Assembly (NCBI GenBank): GCA_003427395.1
Contig: BFEA01000256.1
Location: 502,488 to 527,512 of the forward strand
DNA from: Chara braunii
Lineage: Eukaryota > Streptophyta > Charophyceae > Charales > Characeae
DNA: 25,025 nucleotides
Direction of reading: 5' to 3'
The translations under genes were made by a program, and so were the position numbers. Of the stretch, positions 18,996-25,025 are shown piece by piece. Numbering within the stretch: the first letter of the stretch is position 1; every line of letters starts with the position of its first letter. The notes under the pieces were generated by a model. The model was given only the letters and a program-made list of their open reading frames with translations. It was not told where the DNA came from and did not search any database.

Positions 18996-19975
18996 TCAGC
19001 CCTGACAGTCGAATACTTTCACATCCGCTTTGCTTCGACTTGTCAAAACTTCGTTCAACAAAGTTTCTGAATATCGTTGGACATGCTTGCGCAAGTTTTT
19101 TTGTCTCGCCTACCACCTTCTCATTCTCTCCCCCTAACTTTTCATGAAACCTATCAACATAATTATTATTTTTGAAGTACTTATTTCATTGACTGCCCAA
19201 TTTTTCCATATAAAACCCTCCGACTTCAATTCCTTTATAATAATGCATAAATCTTTGAAAATTTTGTCATTTCATGGTTACCTCTACTGTCATTCGTCAT
19301 GAGATTGTTCCCAACGAAAATAATGAAAAGTCTCAACATTGCCCTATCTTTCTTGATGTTATCGACATACATATCCATTCCCTGCAGACCCGCATTCTCA
19401 GCCTTAATACTCGTTTGGGGAGAGAGGGTAACGGGTCTAGACAGTACCCAGAGTTGCCATGGTTTTTCATACATGCACATCCAAATCACGAACTACCACA
19501 AAATGATTAGTACCCCCGGTTCCAGGAACCCAATTCACAACAATCCTCCTATTTTTTTCTTCATAAGATCTTGAATTTGCTTTGGAAGTTCTTCTAGCAG
19601 TATCAATCTTACGCCGAGGAAAAATATCATAGCGTCTTGGAAAGTCTCCTCTCTCCCAAGCATCATACACCTTCATGACCTTCTTCCAAACATCATTTGT
19701 CGTTTTTGCAAGGACCATATAAAAGGCGAGAATGTCTGACCACTTCCTCTCCCACGTCCCTTATGACAACTCCTAATTCTTCGAGCTGTATGTTTGTCGA
19801 AGTACTTATTTTGCAAATTTTTCGTACTTGTTTTTTTTTCCTTCGCTAATTCATGTATTGCAATGCCAAAGCCTACTTGCGGGCAACCCCAATCCTTATA
19901 TATATGTCTTATCGTTGTCGAGCGCATTGGTCCAGCACTACACAAAACGGGGCGGGAGCCTCCCGGCCACGTCAC
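18996..19975 (-). pseudogene. Unidentified protein remnant, N-terminal side
   Basis: Three minus-strand pieces can be followed: 19975-19720 (basic, for example FDKHTARRIRSCHKGRGRGS), 19770-19467 (WSDILAFYMVLAKTTNDVWK, then AWERGDFPRRYDIFPRRK, then GTGGTNHFVVVRDLDVHV), and, after a frameshift near 19470, 19460-19235 (GMDMYVDNIKKDRAMLRLFI). A further open stretch near 19170-18996 reads VDRFHEKLGGENEKVVGETK. All are on one strand and in sequence, so they probably belong with 18129-18957. The basic patches would suit a nucleic-acid-binding protein, but that is inference, and I recognise no named domain. Confidence 0.35.
19937..19949 (+). mobile_element. Possible CACTA transposon terminus
   Basis: CACTACACAAAAC matches the usual start of CACTA/EnSpm inverted repeats (CACTACAnnAAAA). 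It is followed by GC-rich sequence with CACGTG. No opposite terminus or transposase was found in the window, so the match could be chance. Confidence 0.25.
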
Positions 19976-20845
19976 GTGGGAGTTGGTCTAATCCTCGTCA
20001 CAATACACTGGAGCTTCCATAAGCCGCTCCGGCCGAGTGCGCCAGCCATACCTCTCGTGAGCCCCAACGACATGATAGGGTCAACACGAGGCATGACTTA
20101 CCTCCACCTTACGGGAGTTGTTACCTCCCTTCGGTGGGCGTATCCCCACCGACCTACCAGTCCACAGTAGAGAAGTTAATCAGCTGCAATCGCAAAAATG
20201 GACTAGCTGATGGCGTTTCTCGTTCATTGTAGCATAAGGGGTACGCGAGGTCTTACACCTCTATCCGACCCGCACTCGAACCGACGTCTTGAGGGGCTGA
20301 AGTCCCAAGCGCGACCCGTCGTCGGTCGACCGGGACGCATCCCACGCACCACGCGTACACCACTCTAAGAACATAAAAATTAAAACACGCGCGCACACAC
20401 ACACATACAGAACAACACAGGACAAACAACGAGACAACACTCCTAGTCTCTTAGTAGCCATTCATAACTCTCCGATAGGCGTCGCACACGAGACTTAGTA
20501 TAAAACCGTGCGGACACAGGGCTAATTCATATCGACTCGCAATGCAAGCATACGCAAGCAGTTGCAATGATGGCGTACTATGTAGTACCCATACTCATGC
20601 GGTCCTCGTTAATCTCGAGGGTCGCATTCGACACTCAAGTGTCGGCTGACACGCGCCTTGAGGGATTGATCTCTCGACGTTGGACAACAACCAAGTGTGG
20701 TTGAAAACCACACCCCCTTCTGCACCCTGCGGAGAGTGGGTGGTACACAGGTTCAGATATGTGGTGGCAATCGTCTCTTATTGCCATGGAGATCAGCTCC
20801 ATCATCCACGATCTGGAGAGAAATCAAGGGGTTTGACTTTGATGA
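19950..20845. other. Unresolved CG-rich stretch with TATA-like motif
   Basis: Distinctly less AT-rich than its surroundings, with no gene recognised. It contains an AC-rich microsatellite at about 20385-20407 and TATAAAA at 20499-20505. TGTCACGGAATCC at about 20846 looks like the kind of sequence that starts plant LTRs, but I found neither a second LTR copy nor a primer-binding site. Confidence 0.3.
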
Positions 20846-21640
20846 CTGTCACGGAATCCAACGTCCAACTATCAAAATTAACAAGCAAAATCACTCAATA
20901 AATAAATAAACATCCCAACATTCATATGCCAAATCAGAGCTCGAGATAAAATAAAAGAAGGGGAAACATAAACCCATCTGGTATGCAGATCGTGCGTCAA
21001 ATGGTTATCATTCTCACTGTCCTCAAGGTACGGCTCATATACCAAGCTTCAGATACTAACCTCCATAAAACATAGGCACACACAATAGTCACATTGCAGT
21101 ACACCAATGTGGTCAATCTTACTTTTCCTTGTAACTCACACCACGCCTCACACTCAAGCCCCATCCAATGTCCAACCTTCCATAAATCTCATAAGTCTTT
21201 TATAATGACCATCAAAAGAAGTCCGGCTAAAGCCCTCAAAGAAACATATCAAATCTCAGGCCTAAGGCAATCAAGTTGAGGCACAGGTGTAAGCAAAGTT
21301 GTCTCGTGAGCCGACGAGTCGGCGAACAACCAACCGACCGATTATCATTGATAACAGAAGATGATCCTTGTGGGATCAAGATGAATCTAGTCCAGATCCT
21401 GAATCGAATCAATCAAGAGGACTTGTAACACAAGACAGGTCAATTCTCAAGCTAAATTTATAAGTCCATGGAGAATAATCTTCATATCACAATCTCAGTC
21501 AATCATCGACTTTAATTAACTAAGTTTAAATCTATCCCTTAGCGGACATCTAAGGAAAAGGTAGATCCAGGTCGGATCTCCTCTATACAGAATGGATTGC
21601 TAGAATCGTCATGTATAAAAATATAATCTAACTCCTTTAA
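20846..21640. other. Non-coding stretch, nothing firm
   Basis: Moderately AT-rich, with no gene or clear repeat. It leads into the tandem repeat that follows, so both may belong to one degraded retroelement or satellite domain. Confidence 0.3.
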
Positions 21641-22290
21641 ACTAAGAAAATTTCGGCAACGCTTCCCGTAAGGAAAAATGTCTTCTCAGACTTTATACTA
21701 GCCCAGATATGAAAACAAAAATAATATATAATTATGGAAAGTCAAATTTTGTCTAACTCCCTGAATTCATAAAAATTTGGGAAGCATTCCTCTTAGAAAA
21801 GAAGACTTTCCGGATTTTTACGGAATCAGTTATGAACCCAAAAAAAATATGAGTTCGACTAAGATAAAATTTAACTAACTCCTTAGACTTGAAGAAATTT
21901 CGGCAGCACTCCCTCTAGAAAAGTGCAAATTCAAGATTTATACAAAGCTAAGTTCATAATCTAAAGTGATTTTGACTTCTCAAGGTTCAATTTCGTCTAA
22001 CTCCCTGAAGTAGCAAAAATTTGGGCAGCACTCATTTTAGAAAATGAGGTTTTCCAGATTTTTACTAAGTCAAAAAGTCAGCACTGTCAATATTTATACA
22101 AAGTTAAGTTCAGAATCTAAAGTGATTTTGACTTCTCAAGGTTCAATTTCGTCTAACTCCCTGAAGTAGCAAAAATTTGGGCAGCATTCCCTTTAGAAAA
22201 TGAGGCTTTCTAGATTTTTACTAAGTCAAAAAGTCAGCACTGTGACTAACTCATTAACTTTGTAGAAATTTCGGCAACGCTTTCCGTAGA
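21640..22290 (+). repeat. Tandem repeat, about 122 bp, with a 156-bp duplication
   Basis: The motif CTAACTCC, then AAAATTT(C/G)GGCAGCACTCCC, then a short A-rich piece and ATTTTTAC or ATTTATAC recurs with TTTCGG/TTTGGG at 21651, 21776, 21898, 22020, 22176 and 22269. Spacing is about 122-125 bp in the first copies. The segment starting ATTTATAC at 21936 is repeated almost exactly at 22092 (156 bp later), a recent local duplication. No coding role was seen. The GGCAGC motif may mark a Ty3/gypsy-like non-coding region, but this is uncertain. Confidence 0.75.
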
Positions 22291-22299
22291 GAAAGTAGC

Positions 22300-22860
22300 T
22301 TACCAAGATTTATACAAGACCAAGTACAACAAATGATCCCAGAAAATGCAAAAATCGACCTAAGTAAAAAAAAAAACTTAGCTCGAAAAATGCAGGAATT
22401 GAAACCAACTCCTATCATGGCTCCAGCACGTGGCGAGCATCTAAAGCAACTACCTGTGAAACTTAAACTCAGACCAAGTAGGAATCTCTCTCAGTCACAT
22501 GCAAGGCCAAACCACAAAGGTAAGTACTCTCACCAACCTCAAGTCAACCTGGTCAAACAATAGTTTGTAGTCTCTCACTGATTTTTCCCTTATGGAAACC
22601 AGTCTAGCTCATCCATAGAATATACACAAACACGGGGCAATACAATTTTTTTCTTTTTTGGGCACATGACTAGGTTAGCCAACCTAGTCGCCCTGAACCG
22701 TTTAAGTATCCAAGTTATATAAAATTGTCTGCATTTTGTCTTTCAAGGTAACATATGACTGAACTGATTATCTTAGATCAAGGTTCAACCTGTCCCTTCT
22801 TACCACAATTTTATTCTTAATTCATACTGTTTTCAATTGATGATAAGCTATAGTCAGACC
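22300..22860. other. Non-coding stretch, nothing recognised
   Basis: AT-rich sequence with one open frame of 76 codons (22333-22563) that has no recognisable features. CCCTTATGGAAACCAG at 22588-22603 is a weak forerunner of the repeat that follows. Confidence 0.3.
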
Positions 22861-22864
22861 ATCC

Positions 22865-23236
22865 AATCTTATGGAAAAATGTCCGACTAGCCTGTTTATA
22901 AGTAAAATAATATAAGAATATAAACAAATTTATCCCTTTGGTTATAACATGTGCATCGCTCCAGACCAGACCACCCAATCCTATGGGAACCAGTGCAGCC
23001 CTTCCCCTGAATTCTGCTCAGAATAAACTTGAAGAAACTAATAAACATCAGAAAAATCTCAAACGAAACAAGGCAGCCAAGTCATCCAATCTTATGGAAA
23101 TTTGTTTGGTCCCTGAAAAAGCAATCACAAGCAGCCCTCGCAAGTCAGAGCAACCAGACCACCCAAACTTATGAGAACTTGTCTGGTCCTTCAGGCAATC
23201 AAAAATAAACATATTACTGGGTCCTCCAATCTTATG
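22865..23236 (+). repeat. Dispersed CCAATCTTATGG repeat
   Basis: The 12-mer CCAATCTTATGG or a close variant occurs at 22865, 22975, 23086, 23163 and 23225, usually followed by GAAA or GAAC and a GTC(T/C) element. Around the 23163 copy, CCAGAC (23154-23159) and GTCTGG (23181-23186) form a short hairpin, and similar pairings seem possible at other copies. The spacing (110, 111, 77, 62 bp) is irregular, so it is degenerate. Confidence 0.6.
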
Positions 23237-23490
23237 GAGACTCTCCCAACCTTTGGTTGACCCAGTCAGACACAAGCAATACAACTTTTCTTCCACCTTT
23301 CCCCCAGATGCAACCCCTGTTCATAATCTGCTTTCAGTCAGACAACAAAACTGAAACTGACGTTGCACATGTATCCTTTATTTAAATATGGCTTGTGTCT
23401 TGAAAATCAAACTCAAAGTCAAAGTAAAGGTGTATGCAGTATACTCAGTCAAACATAGCAAGAGATACAGATTGGGGTTATAACTGGGTT

Positions 23491-23498
23491 TATAAAAG
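23491..23498 (+). promoter_or_regulatory. TATA-box-like motif
   Basis: TATAAAAG, a good pol II TATA match, in a TTTATAAAAGGAGG context. About 30 nt downstream is C/T-rich sequence that could hold an initiator. With no gene attached, this is only a candidate. Confidence 0.25.
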
Positions 23499-23499
23499 G

Positions 23500-24600
23500 A
23501 GGATGAAACCGTTACCTCTCAGTTCCCTGCCTCCAAAACTCCTCCTGAGTTCTGGCAGAGCTCCCAAAATCAGTGGGCTGACTCCCCACAGAGTCTTGCT
23601 GCGGTCCTCGGGGTTGCAATCCCACCTGCCGCCTTCCTCTCAGAACAGGATTAGACTGAGAGTAGGAAGGGCAGAAGGAGGGGTTTCAGACTCTCGAGAT
23701 ACAAGAGAGGGACTGACTCAACTCCTATGAAAGGGCCTTGCAATCTTCAATCGTCTGAGGGTCCCGCAACGGTGGTAAAAATGCACAACACATTTGATCA
23801 GCTATAGTCTTACCGCTTGTTGTTGATCCTCTGACGACCTTCCAGACTCGCAGCAATACCTCCTTTCGAAAAGTTTGTTCACCCTCGTTTCCTACTTAAG
23901 TCATGGGTTATAACCCCCCCCTAGCGCAGTAGTTGCACACAACTGCGACCTCCAGGCCACAATAGTATCGGCAACAACTGAGAAGCAACGACCTTGAAAG
24001 CAGGCAAGGCACCGACAGTAACGGCAACCAGAGCACAACACATCAAACACACTTTTTGGTAGTCTCGACAGCTCCTCAGAACACCATCAACCTTAGTCAG
24101 ACAAGCAGCGGAACCAACAGTGCTTTAACAACAACTACAACATTGAAGCACGACATCTACAGTTCTACTGGCCTGTATTGGTTATGGAGCCTACATTAAT
24201 GTCCTGCGAAAAGGGCGGTAGTAGCCTTCCTCTTACAAAACTAACTATGTGATCTAGAAGGGCGGCGTTTAAATAAGATGCGCCCGTGGTGCTCTATCCG
24301 AAAGTCGTTGTGACAGACCCGCACCAACCGCAGTAACAACAAGACACCAATAGGCTCACTTGATGGAGGTTGAGTTCTGCGTTAACTGTATTCCACAGCA
24401 CGGCAATAACGGCACCCGAAAGTTAGACACAACAACAGGGCAATGTAAGAGTTCTTCTTATTCGGCTGAATGCATGATGAGACGTCTGTTCTGATGTGCA
24501 TCGACTGTGACCTCGAAATCTAGGTAGCGGCCGGATAACACAGTCCTGGCTGTTCTGAAGTGGAATGGCAGCGCTCAATGCCAACAGCAATGTGGTCAAA
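23500..24600. other. Mixed-composition non-coding stretch
   Basis: No gene, RNA or clear repeat. CGCAGTAGTTG and CAACTGCG near 23930 form a hairpin over CACA. The stretch is rich in CAAC and ACAAC trinucleotide-like runs. TTTAAATAAG at 24269-24278 is a weak TATA-like motif upstream of the possible exon at 24901. Confidence 0.3.
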
Positions 24601-24940
24601 TGTATATGCCACTGTCGGTTTTCACTTCGTCTCGCCTCATCAGTTTCTCCGAGGTAAGTCTTTGCTTCCGTTTCACTCCCTTGTTCCGTAGAACGGGTTG
24701 TGTCTTAGCTAATTGACAGACTGTCAATCCCGTAGTTCACTTCTTCGCTCCTTGCGGGTAAGCACCCTGATTGCAATCTAAGGGCAGGTGAGTCGGCTTT
24801 TCCCACGTATGCCCCCCCTCACCCCCATTGATCAGCCTTGCAAGTGTGAATGTACCTTCTACAGAAATACGGGCAGATACATGCCTGATAACTTGGCGTC
24901 ATGGCTCGTCGTTCGGCTTCTCCCGCATCGCCAATTCCAG
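24601..24940 (+). CDS. Possible 5' end of a spliced gene (partial)
   Basis: GAG|GTAAGT at 24651-24659 is a perfect splice donor, and CCTTCTACAG|A ending at 24864 is a good acceptor, giving a 211-nt intron. The next exon (24865-24940) holds ATGGCTCG at 24901, a plant-like start context, with 13 codons (MARRSASPASPIP) ending at CCAG|GTGAGC, a second donor. The following intron starts with the (CT)n tract. Coding would be only 24901-24940 here, with 24601-24653 as untranslated leader. I cannot identify the protein. Extra donor-like sites at about 24760 and 24791 lower the weight of this model. Confidence 0.25.
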
Positions 24941-24945
24941 GTGAG

Positions 24946-24949
<4 letters not shown>

Positions 24950-25025
<76 letters not shown>
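24950..25025 (+). repeat. (CT)n microsatellite to the window end
   Basis: An uninterrupted CT dinucleotide run of at least 75 bp, cut by the window edge. It lies just after the donor-like GTGAGC. Confidence 0.95.

Noticed and set aside
19000-19975. Assignment of the minus-strand remnants to a named transposase family
   Set aside because: No DDE motif, zinc finger or other diagnostic motif could be read, so naming one would be a guess.
20846-20858. Start of an LTR retrotransposon (TGTCACGG)
   Set aside because: No second LTR copy, primer-binding site or polypurine tract was found in the window.

Overview
The window looks like nuclear, transposon-dense, intergenic plant DNA. The pointers are an L1-type LINE, an Ulp1/C48 protease fragment of the kind plant DNA transposons carry, U2 snRNA-derived repeats with the plant-type 5' end (ACCTTTCTCGGCC), long A/T runs, microsatellites and no prokaryotic gene organisation. 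The species cannot be told from the sequence. I see no intact protein gene. One possible 5' end of a gene lies at the extreme right.

Layout. 1-690: a tRNA-like SINE head and GC-rich hairpin DNA. 690-4480: a decayed LINE on the minus strand (ORF1-like region, APE endonuclease, reverse transcriptase with FTND instead of FADD), split by an AT-rich insert at about 1490-1985. 4551-4979: a 429-bp TIR element with 3-bp target duplications. 5119-5664: an unidentified plus-strand reading frame with one stop. 5756-7175: a hairpin-forming satellite interrupted by a 263-bp hAT-like MITE at 6097-6359. 7696-8214: an Ulp1-type protease fragment, minus strand. About 8441-9800: an inverted-repeat element with GGGCCC/ATGCAT-rich outer arms.

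The most unusual object is a roughly 5.1-kb composite foldback at 9859-14949, flanked by a perfect 35-bp direct repeat (9824-9858 and 14950-14984). Each arm holds, from the outside in, a CCTTCC-type minisatellite, a U2 snRNA 5'-fragment with an A-rich tail, more minisatellite, a second U2 fragment with a TAA-rich tail, and a third minisatellite. The right arm is the mirror image of the left and contains an N gap at 14305-14585. The centre has 32-bp palindromes, a tRNA-like head with a 1.17-kb body ending in poly(A), and a tandem array of about 390-bp units that each end in poly(A) plus two 32-bp palindromes. A second hAT-like MITE (10409-10886), with terminal sequence shared with the 6097 element, sits in the TAA tail of the second U2 copy.

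To the right: diverged tandem repeats (15345-16345), a broken unidentified minus-strand coding region (16520-19975), a possible CACTA terminus at 19937, unresolved sequence with TATA-like motifs, a 122/156-bp tandem repeat (21640-22290), a dispersed CCAATCTTATGG repeat (22865-23236), and a possible first coding exon at 24901-24940 followed by a (CT)n tract at the window end.
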